Source of the DNA: Arcobacter_B sp049472135
GTDB taxonomy: Bacteria > Campylobacterota > Campylobacteria > Campylobacterales > Arcobacteraceae
NCBI RefSeq assembly: GCF_049472135.1
Contig: NZ_JBMOVV010000001.1
Coordinates: 428,264-492,263, forward strand
DNA: 64,000 bases
Direction: 5' to 3'
The notes beneath the pieces are model-generated. The model was given only the letters and a program-made list of their open reading frames with translations. It was not told the DNA's origin and did not search any database. Of this stretch, positions 6,449 through 14,889 are shown one piece after another (the stretch's first letter is position 1; every line of letters begins with the position of its first letter). Both the position numbers and the translations under genes were made by a program.

Positions 6449-6468
6449 CATACATATTTAAATGTATG
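6449..6468. terminator. Hairpin between convergent genes
   Basis: CATACAT (6449-6455) and ATGTATG (6462-6468) pair around ATTTAA, between the stop of the membrane-protein gene (+) and the stop of the OmpA-like gene (-). It has no strong T run, so efficiency is uncertain. Confidence 0.4.
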
Positions 6469-6481
6469 AGTTGTATTATAT

Positions 6482-8488
6482 TTAGTTATTTTTTAAACTA
6501 TATTCAAAAACTTCTACAATCACTTTTCTATCATTAGCTAAATTACCTGTAGATTGCTCGTTACTTATTCCAAATGTTTCAAATCTAAAATTATCTAAAT
6601 CCAATTCTTTAGAAAGTAATTCATTAACAAAATGTTTCTTTATATTTTCTGCTCTTGCAATAGATAAAGAATAATTGTCATTAATTTTATTCTTACTTTT
6701 TTCAATATTATCTATATCAGAGTAACCTACAATTTTAATGAAATACTTTTTATTATAATTAAAAGACTTTGTTAAAGTAGAGACTTTTTTTATATGTTTG
6801 TCATTTTCTATTGAACCAGAAGTAAATAAAAAAATCTCTGATTTATCTTTTTTTAAGGAAATAGATTGTTTATTTATAGTTAAATCTTCATTCACTAGAT
6901 TATTATAAAAATACATACTTGAAATATCACTATTATTAAATACTTGTAATCTTGTATAGTTATGATCAAAATTTTTTACTAAAAAAACACTTACAGAAGA
7001 AGTACTACTTATATATTGAAAGTTATCTTTACTATTGAAAGAGTCGATATTTCTAACCAATTTCAATTTTACTTTATTTAAATTGTGCTCATTAATTAAT
7101 TTGAGTGCATAAACAATTGGTGATAGACCTATAACAATTAACGTTGATACTGAAACAAGAAAAATATATTTTATATAAGAAAAAGTTTTATTCACTTTTA
7201 AAGGCAAAAACTCTACTGAATATAAACCAAAAATAAAATGAGCTAGGAAACAGAAGAAGCTATACGAGTATTTTTTTTCAATTACCATTAAATAATAAAG
7301 TAAAAATATGGATAAAATATATAAAATAAAAAACCCTATAGAAAAATAGAAATGTTTGTTTTTTAATAATCTCTTATTTATATTATTCTCATAGTTTATT
7401 TCAAAATTTTGCTTATCTTTAACAAAATATATTATTATAGTCATACAAAAGATACCTAAAATAAATACTATAAAAATATCATTTGAAATCCAACTCATTA
7501 TTAAATCTAAAGGATCAACAAAATTAAATATATCAAATTCAAAATACTTATTGTATAAAATATAATTGTAAAGAAACCCCAGAAATATTGAATATGACAA
7601 AATTAAACTTCCTACAATCTTATAATTATCATAAATCATATAAAAAGTTTTTGATTTTTCTTTTTCTATTTCTTTTATATTATTATTTAATATAATTGAT
7701 CTATCTATATATAAGGTTATATAAGTTTTAATGTCACTTAATATATTAGTTAATTTAATATTTTGTTTCAAATCTTTTAAATAAATTTCTATACAGATAT
7801 TAGACTTATAACTTTTTTGAATAAAGAGACTCCATATTTGAGACAAATACTTATCACTATAACAATCAAAACTCTTTCTTAATTTAATATCTTCATATAT
7901 ATCTTCTAATTGTTGAAAGTAAAACCCTTTAATATTTTGTAATTGATGCCGAGAAAGTTTCATGCTTTTATTAATATAATAGTTTTTAACACTTAAACTT
8001 TTATATTTTTCAGAAAAAGACAATAACTTATTCGCTAGCTTATTACATAATTTTTCATATTTTAAATTTTCTTGATAATTATTAAAGAGATCATAATCAT
8101 TTAGATTTTTTTCATAATTATTAAAAATCTCATCAAAGTTGTTTTTTAAATTTTTATATTCTTCATTAACATGATAAAAGTCTTTTTCATTTAAACTATA
8201 ATCATATAATTTGTTTTTCAATTCTTTTTTCTCATGTTCTAAATAGTTTATTAAATCATCACAACAGAATTTATTTTCTTCATTAATCTCAACCAGCTGA
8301 TCTGTAGTACTATAAATAGATTCAAGTAATTTATTTAATTTATCTCTTAGTTTCTCATTTGTTAAGTTATTTTTTTCCTGATTAAGTATGTCTTTTTTTA
8401 TTTTAAGTAATTTCTCTAATTTTCTTAAAGATTTATTGTATTCTAAATTTTCTTTTTCTAATTCTTTTAATGTCTTTTTATTAGTCAT
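6482..8488 (-). CDS. Inner-membrane protein with cytoplasmic coiled coil and C-terminal OmpA-like domain
   Basis: I start at the ATG at 8488-8486, preceded by AAGG at the right spacing and overlapping the endonuclease stop by eight bases; this gives 668 residues. Residues 1-285 are charged and helical, with long coiled-coil segments. About five membrane spans follow (roughly 291-311, 337-356, 380-401, 408-428, 438-462). The remaining part should be periplasmic and ends in an OmpA-like domain (about 550-660) with IVGYSDIDN, NYSLSIARAENI and NLANDRKVIVEV, which align with the GHTD, LS..RA and N.RRV features of peptidoglycan binders. Co-translation with an HNH endonuclease suggests a defence role, with this protein as sensor. 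Function is inferred. Confidence 0.65.
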   Translation of the reverse strand: MTNKKTLKELEKENLEYNKSLRKLEKLLKIKKDILNQEKNNLTNEKLRDKLNKLLESIYSTTDQLVEINEENKFCCDDLINYLEHEKKELKNKLYDYSLNEKDFYHVNEEYKNLKNNFDEIFNNYEKNLNDYDLFNNYQENLKYEKLCNKLANKLLSFSEKYKSLSVKNYYINKSMKLSRHQLQNIKGFYFQQLEDIYEDIKLRKSFDCYSDKYLSQIWSLFIQKSYKSNICIEIYLKDLKQNIKLTNILSDIKTYITLYIDRSIILNNNIKEIEKEKSKTFYMIYDNYKIVGSLILSYSIFLGFLYNYILYNKYFEFDIFNFVDPLDLIMSWISNDIFIVFILGIFCMTIIIYFVKDKQNFEINYENNINKRLLKNKHFYFSIGFFILYILSIFLLYYLMVIEKKYSYSFFCFLAHFIFGLYSVEFLPLKVNKTFSYIKYIFLVSVSTLIVIGLSPIVYALKLINEHNLNKVKLKLVRNIDSFNSKDNFQYISSTSSVSVFLVKNFDHNYTRLQVFNNSDISSMYFYNNLVNEDLTINKQSISLKKDKSEIFLFTSGSIENDKHIKKVSTLTKSFNYNKKYFIKIVGYSDIDNIEKSKNKINDNYSLSIARAENIKKHFVNELLSKELDLDNFRFETFGISNEQSTGNLANDRKVIVEVFEYSLKNN

Positions 8489-9659
8489 GCGCGACCTTAA
8501 CAAAATTAAATTCTTTTCTATGTCTTTCTAGATATTTTTTATGTTCTTCTTTTAAACCTACAATTTTAGAATTTATATCTATTCCTAGTTTTTGTATAAC
8601 ATTTGAGTCAATGAATTTTGATACTAATAATTTGCCTTCATCTGAAAAAGATATGTATCCTTTATCAAAAAGTTTATCTACATCAGGAGAGAATGGAAAG
8701 CCATTATATTTATCAAGTTTTTCTTCATCATTTGAAAGCTGCCAAGATACTATATGTGAAGCGATAAGAAGTTCTTTTTTATTTATTTTAGTAATTGGAC
8801 ATGTATTATTCCAAAGTTCTAATACTTCCTCTCTAAATATACCCTGTCCTACCCTTGCTTTTACGATTGCTTTTCTTTGTCTTTCTGTAGGTTTTTTTCT
8901 TGATTTATTAGTTCTAATATTTTCTTGAATTTCTATTGACTTTTCTGTTGTATGATTTAAAATAAGTGCTGCAGCACCATTTGGAATAGATATTAAATAT
9001 TGTTGACTAATAGTTCCTGAATCAGCAACTAATTTTGGAGAACATTTATCATTAAAAATATTTTTTATATCATCTATAAAAAGTGATCTATCAATAGGTG
9101 TATCAAGTATAGTTAGGTCCACATCTATTTTATAACCTTCATTTTTCCATTTCTCAAACTTTCTACTTGCTGGCCGTTGAGATGGATAAGCATTTTCTTT
9201 AGCTACTGCTATAAAACAAATATTTTTTTTATGTTGACAAAAGATAACATCACCTTTTCTTACTTCTGGAACATGTTTCCAACCTGCATTTACAGTTTTC
9301 GTTTGTCCATCTTTTAAATAAGTATATGCAGGAGCCCATAAAAAGCTATTATCAAGTACTTCTTTATAAGATCTTCCAATATTTACCCAATAGAAGTTTA
9401 CTTCATTTTCCCATTCTAGTAATTCATAAGTATTTGGATTTGTTCTTTTAAAGTATTTTGTTTTTTGAGTATTCTTTCTATTAGTATTTTCAGAACACCT
9501 TTCTATATTGTTTCTAACAACTGAATCAATATTTTCTTCTTGTGCACCAAATAAATAAAGTCTATTATCATCAATAACTTTTCGTATATCTTCTATTGAA
9601 GAAGGCCTATTTAACAGTCTTAGTGCTTTAATCGCAGCTTTTACAATAGTATCTTCCAT
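8481..9659 (-). CDS. HARE-HTH / EVE-like / HNH_2 endonuclease, probable modification-dependent restriction enzyme
   Basis: The protein has 392 residues in three parts. Residues 1-80 resemble the HARE-HTH winged helix (IKALRLLNRPSSIEDIRKVI). Residues about 88-235 resemble an EVE/PUA-type reader (FYWVNIG, VRKGDVIFCQ, AKENAYPSQRP) that can bind modified bases. Residues about 265-360 form an HNH_2 nuclease (RVGQGIFREEVLELW, C287, ASHIVSW with H302, N319-G320, KLFDKGYISF). Where the second metal His usually lies, I read D326, so activity needs proof. Such enzymes cut DNA with modified bases, for example phage DNA. Its 3' end overlaps the membrane partner gene. Confidence 0.75.
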   Translation of the reverse strand: MEDTIVKAAIKALRLLNRPSSIEDIRKVIDDNRLYLFGAQEENIDSVVRNNIERCSENTNRKNTQKTKYFKRTNPNTYELLEWENEVNFYWVNIGRSYKEVLDNSFLWAPAYTYLKDGQTKTVNAGWKHVPEVRKGDVIFCQHKKNICFIAVAKENAYPSQRPASRKFEKWKNEGYKIDVDLTILDTPIDRSLFIDDIKNIFNDKCSPKLVADSGTISQQYLISIPNGAAALILNHTTEKSIEIQENIRTNKSRKKPTERQRKAIVKARVGQGIFREEVLELWNNTCPITKINKKELLIASHIVSWQLSNDEEKLDKYNGFPFSPDVDKLFDKGYISFSDEGKLLVSKFIDSNVIQKLGIDINSKIVGLKEEHKKYLERHRKEFNFVKVAHD

Positions 9660-9720
9660 ATTACCCCTAAAAAATAAAATAATTATATTTAAATACTATT
9701 AATATATTATAAAAACATAT

Positions 9721-9749
9721 TTGATTTATATTTCAAAATGTAATATAAT
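9721..9749 (+). promoter_or_regulatory. Sigma-70-type promoter for a predicted leaderless gene
   Basis: TTGATT (9721-9726), a 17-base spacer and TATAAT (9744-9749) form a good promoter. Start of transcription is expected about seven bases downstream, which is at or next to the ATG at 9756, so the mRNA would be leaderless. Bases 9728-9750 match the S24 repressor promoter (24283-24305, other strand) at 20 of 23 positions. Confidence 0.6.
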
Positions 9750-9755
9750 TACAAT

Positions 9756-10067
9756 ATGAAATATTTAGAGATTTATGAAATAAAAGATTTTCAGAATTAT
9801 TGTCGAAATAGATGTACTAAGATAGTCAAAGAGTACGATAATGAAAAGCTTTATTATTATAGAGGTTTATACAAAGGTTACTTATATGGTATCAATGTAT
9901 GCAATCATCTAATAAAGATAAATAAAAAAATTTCTAAAAGAGATTTATACTTTCATTTTAAAGAACAAAATAAAAAACCTTTATATACATATGATTCAAG
10001 AAAAGGTTTTACAAGAGGTATGACAAATGCTATTTATGACATGTTAAACTATATAGGTAGTATATAA
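9756..10067 (+). CDS. Basic, Tyr-rich 103-residue protein, unknown
   Basis: The product is a small basic protein (MKYLEIYEIKDFQNYCRN onwards) rich in Tyr, Lys and Asn, without a signal peptide or membrane span. Two cysteines lie near the N-terminus and one in VCNHLIKI. No family is recognised. There is no ribosome binding site before the ATG, and the promoter places the transcript start at the ATG. It diverges from the endonuclease operon and closes the accessory region before bamA. Its promoter shares a spacer sequence with that of the S24 repressor. Confidence 0.55.
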   Translation: MKYLEIYEIKDFQNYCRNRCTKIVKEYDNEKLYYYRGLYKGYLYGINVCNHLIKINKKISKRDLYFHFKEQNKKPLYTYDSRKGFTRGMTNAIYDMLNYIGSI

Positions 10068-10166
10068 AAAATTGTGTCATTTTTGTGCCCTACTTTTACA
10101 AAAGTTTATATGAAAATAAAAAAAATATAAAGTTAATAGTTAATAGAAAGTGCGATTTTATAGTTT

Positions 10167-10188
10167 TTTACATTTAAAAAAATGTAAA
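10167..10188. repeat. Inverted repeat upstream of bamA
   Basis: TTTACATTT (10167-10175) and AAATGTAAA (10180-10188) pair around AAAA, about 100 bases after the 103-residue gene and 67 before bamA. It may terminate the upstream gene or bind a regulator. Confidence 0.4.
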
Positions 10189-10254
10189 CTTTATAAATTA
10201 TTCTTAAACAATATTTAGCTATATTATTGCCTTATTAAGAAATTAAGGAAAGTC

Positions 10255-12504
10255 GTGAAAAATAAAGCAGTACTATTTTCTTTAGCGTGTGCAACAGCAC
10301 TTAGTGCAAACACGATAAAATCTATTGAATATAAAAATTTGAATAAAATATCGCCTAAAATTGTAAATGAAACTTTAGGCCTAAATGCTGGTGATAAACT
10401 TGATAATGAAAAGTTAAATAATGCTATAAAAAAGTTTTATGACTTTGGTTACTTTGATGATATTATAGTTTTAAATAATAATGGAAATATTGAATTAGTT
10501 TTTAAAGAGAAACCTTCTATTGCAAAAGTTGAGATTAAAGGTTACAAAACTAGAGAAAACGAAATTGAAACTATTAAAGATTTCATGAAAGTTAAAAAAG
10601 GTGTTATGTATACACAACAAAGACTAGAAGATGGTAAGAAAGTAATTCTTGATCTTTTAGAAAGTGAAGGATACATTAACTCTGTTGTTGAGATTGAAAC
10701 AGAAGAACTTAACGAGAACTCAGTAAAAGTTACTTTTAATGTAAATAAAGGTGATGAAATCATTATTAAAAAAGCTAACTATTATGGAGCTGATAAACTT
10801 GATGGTGATGATTTTGAAGATGTAACTGCAAATAATGAAAAAGAGTTCGCTTCATGGTGGTTTGGTCAAAACAGTGGTGAAGTAAAAGTTGATGAACTAA
10901 AATATGATGCAAGAAGAATTAATGAACTATATTTTGAAAATGGATATTTAGATGCACAAGTTAAAAAACCTTATTTAAATATTGATTTTGCTTCAAATCA
11001 AGCTAATTTAGATTTCTTTATTAGTGAAGGGACTAAATACACAACAAATGATATAAAAATTTATGTTGATTCTACAATTGTTGATCCTAAATATCTTCAA
11101 GAAAATTTAGATCTTATTATAGGTAATACATTTAATATTAAAAAATTAAGAGCTGACCAAGACTACATCAAAACTCAGGTAGCTAACCAAGGTTATGCTT
11201 TTGCCCAAGTTAAGTTTGATATAAAGAAAAATACAAAAGATTCAACAGTTGATGTTATTTTTAATGTAATTCCAGGGAATAAAGTTTATATTAACGATGT
11301 AAAAATTTCTGGGAATTCAAGAACACTTGACAGAGTTGTAAGAAGAAATATACATTTAGCTCCAGGTGACTTATATAATGCTACTGACTTAAAAGACTCA
11401 ATTTCAAAACTTAGAAGAACAAGAAGTTTTGATGATGTAAAAATTGAAGAAAAAAGAGTATCTGAAGATAAAATTGATTTACTTGTAAAAGTTGTTGAAA
11501 CTTCAACTGGATCAATTATTGTTGGTGGAGGATATGGTTCTTACGATAAATTAATGATCAATGCATCAGTTAGTGACTCAAGTATTTTTGGTTCAGGAAT
11601 TGGTGTTGGTGTTGATGCTGATTTATCTGCAACTAGAAGTAAGTTTGCATTTAATGTAAAAAACCCTGCTATTAATGACAGTGATTACAATGGTAATTTT
11701 GAAATACATAATAGTGAAGATGAAATTACAAGAGATACTTATGATTTAGATAAAACCTCTTTAGGTTTTTCTTTATCAGTTGGTAAAGAAGTTGTAAGAG
11801 ATATGTATGTTGGATTAAGATATAGATTAGATACAATAGAAGAAGATTATAAATACGATGATACTTCTAAAGATGGCAATCCCAAATACTATCAAGATGC
11901 TGAATATATCACAAGTTCTATTACTCCATATATGAACTTTGATAATACAGATGATTTTTATGTGCCAAGAGAAGGTTATAAAATGGCATCTTCTTTAGAG
12001 TTTGCAGGGGTTGGTGGCGATTCTCAATATTTAAAATCAACAACATCATTTAAATATTTCCATTCTATTGAAGATATGACTGAGCTTGATTGGATTTTTA
12101 GATTTAAAACTCAAATAAAAGTTTTAGCTGATTTAGGTCAATTAAATCCAGGGGATTCTTTATATATGGGTGGTGTAAGATCACTTAGAGGTTATAAATC
12201 ATATGCTTTTGGTCCAAGTAATGATGAAGGTATTAAAGAAGTGCCTTATAAAAGGTTATGGACAAACTCTTTAGAGTTAAACTTCCCATTATCTGATAGT
12301 GCAAAAATGAGATGGGGATTATTCTATGATTATGGTATGACAGGTGTTGATGACTTCACTGATATACAAAGATCAAGTACAGGTGCCCTACTTGAGTGGA
12401 TTTCACCAGTTGGACCACTACAGTTAATCTTTGCACAACCACTTGATGATGAAGCAGGAGATGAGACTTCATCATTTGAATTCTCACTAGGAGCAAGTTT
12501 TTAA
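10255..12504 (+). CDS. bamA: Outer membrane protein assembly factor BamA
   Basis: The protein has 749 residues. The GTG start is preceded by AAGGAAA. Residues 1-18 are a signal peptide (LFSLACATALSA). Five POTRA units span about 20-410, with typical ends such as GYFDDIIVL and ARRINELYFENGYLDAQV. A C-terminal Omp85 beta-barrel (about 420-749) contains the lid-loop motif LRGY (VRSLRGYKSYAFGP) and ends in Phe (FSLGASF). BamA inserts beta-barrel proteins into the outer membrane and is essential. Its stop overlaps the mqnC start (TAATG). Confidence 0.97.
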   Translation: MKNKAVLFSLACATALSANTIKSIEYKNLNKISPKIVNETLGLNAGDKLDNEKLNNAIKKFYDFGYFDDIIVLNNNGNIELVFKEKPSIAKVEIKGYKTRENEIETIKDFMKVKKGVMYTQQRLEDGKKVILDLLESEGYINSVVEIETEELNENSVKVTFNVNKGDEIIIKKANYYGADKLDGDDFEDVTANNEKEFASWWFGQNSGEVKVDELKYDARRINELYFENGYLDAQVKKPYLNIDFASNQANLDFFISEGTKYTTNDIKIYVDSTIVDPKYLQENLDLIIGNTFNIKKLRADQDYIKTQVANQGYAFAQVKFDIKKNTKDSTVDVIFNVIPGNKVYINDVKISGNSRTLDRVVRRNIHLAPGDLYNATDLKDSISKLRRTRSFDDVKIEEKRVSEDKIDLLVKVVETSTGSIIVGGGYGSYDKLMINASVSDSSIFGSGIGVGVDADLSATRSKFAFNVKNPAINDSDYNGNFEIHNSEDEITRDTYDLDKTSLGFSLSVGKEVVRDMYVGLRYRLDTIEEDYKYDDTSKDGNPKYYQDAEYITSSITPYMNFDNTDDFYVPREGYKMASSLEFAGVGGDSQYLKSTTSFKYFHSIEDMTELDWIFRFKTQIKVLADLGQLNPGDSLYMGGVRSLRGYKSYAFGPSNDEGIKEVPYKRLWTNSLELNFPLSDSAKMRWGLFYDYGMTGVDDFTDIQRSSTGALLEWISPVGPLQLIFAQPLDDEAGDETSSFEFSLGASF

Positions 12505-13592
12505 TGGTTAAGAAATTTGAGAATAAAATAGATAAAGATATTATTAATAGAAGAATATCAAATGAAGAGGCATTAGATTTAATTCAAAATGCTTCACTTT
12601 TAGAATTAGGTGAGTTAGCATCTTTAAAAAAAGATCAATTACATCCAAATAAAGTTACAACTTTTATAGTTGATAGAAATATTAACTACACAAATGTTTG
12701 TTGGGTTGATTGTAAATTCTGTGCTTTTTATAGACATGGAAGAGATGAAGACTCGTATGTATTAAAATTTGATGAAATTGATAAAAAAATTGATGAACTA
12801 CTTGAAATTGGTGGAACACAAATTTTATTCCAAGGTGGAGTTCATCCAAAATTAAAAATTGATTATTATGAAGAGTTAGTTGAGCATATTCATACAAAAT
12901 ATCCTCAAATTACTATTCATGGTTTCTCTGCTATTGAAATCCACTTTATTGCAAGAGTTTCAAAAATATCTAAGCTTGAAGTTTTAAAAAGATTACAAGC
13001 TAAAGGTTTAAGCTCAATTCCAGGAGCTGGAGCTGAGATTTTATCTGATAGAGTAAGAGATATAATAGCGCCAAACAAAATGGACTCAGAAGAGTGGCTA
13101 GAAATTCATAGACTTGCTCACTCAATTGGTATGAAAACAACTGCTACAATGATGTTTGGAACTGTTGAAACAGATGAAGAGATTATAGAACACTGGGAAA
13201 TGCTTAGAAAACTGCAAGATGAAACAGGTGGATTTAGAGCCTTTATTATGTGGTCTTTCCAAGGTCAAAATACACAATTAGCAAAAGAACAACCTAATAT
13301 AAAACCTCAATCATCAAATAGATACTTAAGATTACTTGCTGTTTCAAGATTGTATTTAGACAACTTTAAAAACATGCAAAGCTCTTGGGTAACACAAGGT
13401 TCTTATATAGGTCAAATGGCTTTAAAATTTGGAGCAAATGACTTAGGTTCTACAATGATGGAAGAAAATGTAGTAAAAGCAGCAGGAGCTGCAAATAGAA
13501 TGAATCAAGAAGAAATGATTAGATTGATTAAAGATGTTGGTGAAAAACCTGCAAAAAGAAATACTGCATACGAGATACTAGAAAGGTATTAA
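12504..13592 (+). CDS. mqnC: Cyclic dehypoxanthinyl futalosine synthase MqnC
   Basis: A radical-SAM enzyme of 362 residues in the futalosine route to menaquinone. It cyclises dehypoxanthine futalosine. The SAM/4Fe-4S site is CWVDCKFCAFYRHG (Cx3Cx2C) after NYTNV, the form found in MqnC; MqnE carries a related but different motif. Other fitting stretches are GGTQILFQGGVHP and MMFGTVET. Campylobacterota make menaquinone, the respiratory quinone, this way. The start codon overlaps the bamA stop, so the two are probably coupled. Confidence 0.9.
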   Translation: MVKKFENKIDKDIINRRISNEEALDLIQNASLLELGELASLKKDQLHPNKVTTFIVDRNINYTNVCWVDCKFCAFYRHGRDEDSYVLKFDEIDKKIDELLEIGGTQILFQGGVHPKLKIDYYEELVEHIHTKYPQITIHGFSAIEIHFIARVSKISKLEVLKRLQAKGLSSIPGAGAEILSDRVRDIIAPNKMDSEEWLEIHRLAHSIGMKTTATMMFGTVETDEEIIEHWEMLRKLQDETGGFRAFIMWSFQGQNTQLAKEQPNIKPQSSNRYLRLLAVSRLYLDNFKNMQSSWVTQGSYIGQMALKFGANDLGSTMMEENVVKAAGAANRMNQEEMIRLIKDVGEKPAKRNTAYEILERY

Positions 13593-13597
13593 GTCTA

Positions 13598-14887
13598 ATG
13601 AAATTTTCAAAACTTTTATTAGCAACAATGATTATACAAGGGAGTTTAATGAGTGCTGTAATAAAGCATATAAAAGTAGATGATATTAAAATACCTGTGA
13701 TTTTTGAAGAACAAAAAAGTTTGCCAACACTAAACTTACAACTTGTTTTTCAAGATTCAGGATATATTCAAGATAAAGAAAAAAGTGGATTAGTTAGTCT
13801 TTCTTCTAAACTTTTAAATGAAGGAACAAAACAATTAGGTTCAACAAAGTTTGCTCAAAAACTTGAAGAAAATGCTATTTCATTAAATGCTTCTAATGGA
13901 TTTGAAACATTTGTAATTGAGCTTTCAAATATTAAAGATGTTAGTGATAAATCAATAGATTTATTAACTCAACTTTTAAGTTCACCAAATTTCGATGATA
14001 ATGTTTTAGATAAGTTAAAAACTATACAAATTGGAGCATTAAAAAGAAAAGAGAATGATTTTGATTATACAGCTAGAAATCTTTTAAAAGCTACACTTTT
14101 TAAAAATACTTCATTACAAAACCCTAGTTCAGGTAGTATTGAATCAATTTCTAAAATTCAGCTAAAAGATATTAAAGAGTTTTTAGATGAAACTTTAGTT
14201 TTAAATAAGCTAATTATAGTTGCTGGTGGAGATTTTGATTATGAAGAGTTTAAAAAGTTAATAAAACCTGTATTAAAGACTCTTAAAAAAGGTGAAAAAC
14301 CATCTCTTGAGAAAGTAAGTTTTAAATCAAAAATTCAAGAAGAAACTATAATAAAAGATACACAACAAGCTTATATTTATTTTGGTAGTTCTTATGATGT
14401 TGAAACAAAAGATAAAGATTCATATATGGCAAAAGTTGCTTCATTTATTTTAGGTGGTTCAGGTTTTGGTTCAAGGTTAATGGAAGAAATAAGAGTAAAA
14501 AGAGGATTAGCTTATAGTGCTTATGGTTACATTTCAGTTAATAAATCACACTCATATTTCACAGGATATTTACAAACTAAGAATGAGACTGCAAATGAGG
14601 CAAAAGAACTTGTATCATCAATAGTAAAAGATTTTGTAAAAAAAGGTGTAACAGCCCAAGAGTTAGAAGCAGCTAAAAACTTTTTAACAGGAAGTGAACC
14701 TTTAAGAAGTGAAACATTAGCACAAAGATTAAATAGAGCTTTTACTCTTTATTATAGAGGTTTACCTCAAGATTACTCTAAAAAAGAGTTAGAAAAGATT
14801 CAAAATCTTAAACTTGAAGATTTAAACGATTATATAAAATCTCATAATGAGATTAATAAATTAACATTTGCAATAGTAAGGAAATAG
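13598..14887 (+). CDS. M16-family (insulinase-like) protein lacking the zinc-binding HxxEH motif
   Basis: The protein has 429 residues and a probable signal peptide (MKFSKLLLATMIIQGSLMSA). The fold pattern of M16 metallopeptidases is clear: an N-terminal half with LNLQLVFQDSGYIQDKE and a C-terminal half with SFILGGSGFGSRLMEEIR and KRGLAYSAYGYIS. Where active members carry HxxEH, this one reads GLVSLSSKLLNEG, with no His or Glu pair. It resembles the non-catalytic subunits of paired M16 proteins. It sits five bases after mqnC in the bamA operon, so a periplasmic role is likely. Substrate unknown. Confidence 0.85.
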   Translation: MKFSKLLLATMIIQGSLMSAVIKHIKVDDIKIPVIFEEQKSLPTLNLQLVFQDSGYIQDKEKSGLVSLSSKLLNEGTKQLGSTKFAQKLEENAISLNASNGFETFVIELSNIKDVSDKSIDLLTQLLSSPNFDDNVLDKLKTIQIGALKRKENDFDYTARNLLKATLFKNTSLQNPSSGSIESISKIQLKDIKEFLDETLVLNKLIIVAGGDFDYEEFKKLIKPVLKTLKKGEKPSLEKVSFKSKIQEETIIKDTQQAYIYFGSSYDVETKDKDSYMAKVASFILGGSGFGSRLMEEIRVKRGLAYSAYGYISVNKSHSYFTGYLQTKNETANEAKELVSSIVKDFVKKGVTAQELEAAKNFLTGSEPLRSETLAQRLNRAFTLYYRGLPQDYSKKELEKIQNLKLEDLNDYIKSHNEINKLTFAIVRK

Positions 14888-14889
14888 AT

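Noticed and set aside
8611..8928. Plus-strand frame of 105 codons
   Set aside because: It is antisense to the HNH domain of the endonuclease, with no start signal or domain.
10167..10188. XerH dif-like site upstream of bamA
   Set aside because: The repeat is symmetric with AT arms, but I have no reliable dif sequence for this group to compare; kept only as a plain inverted repeat.
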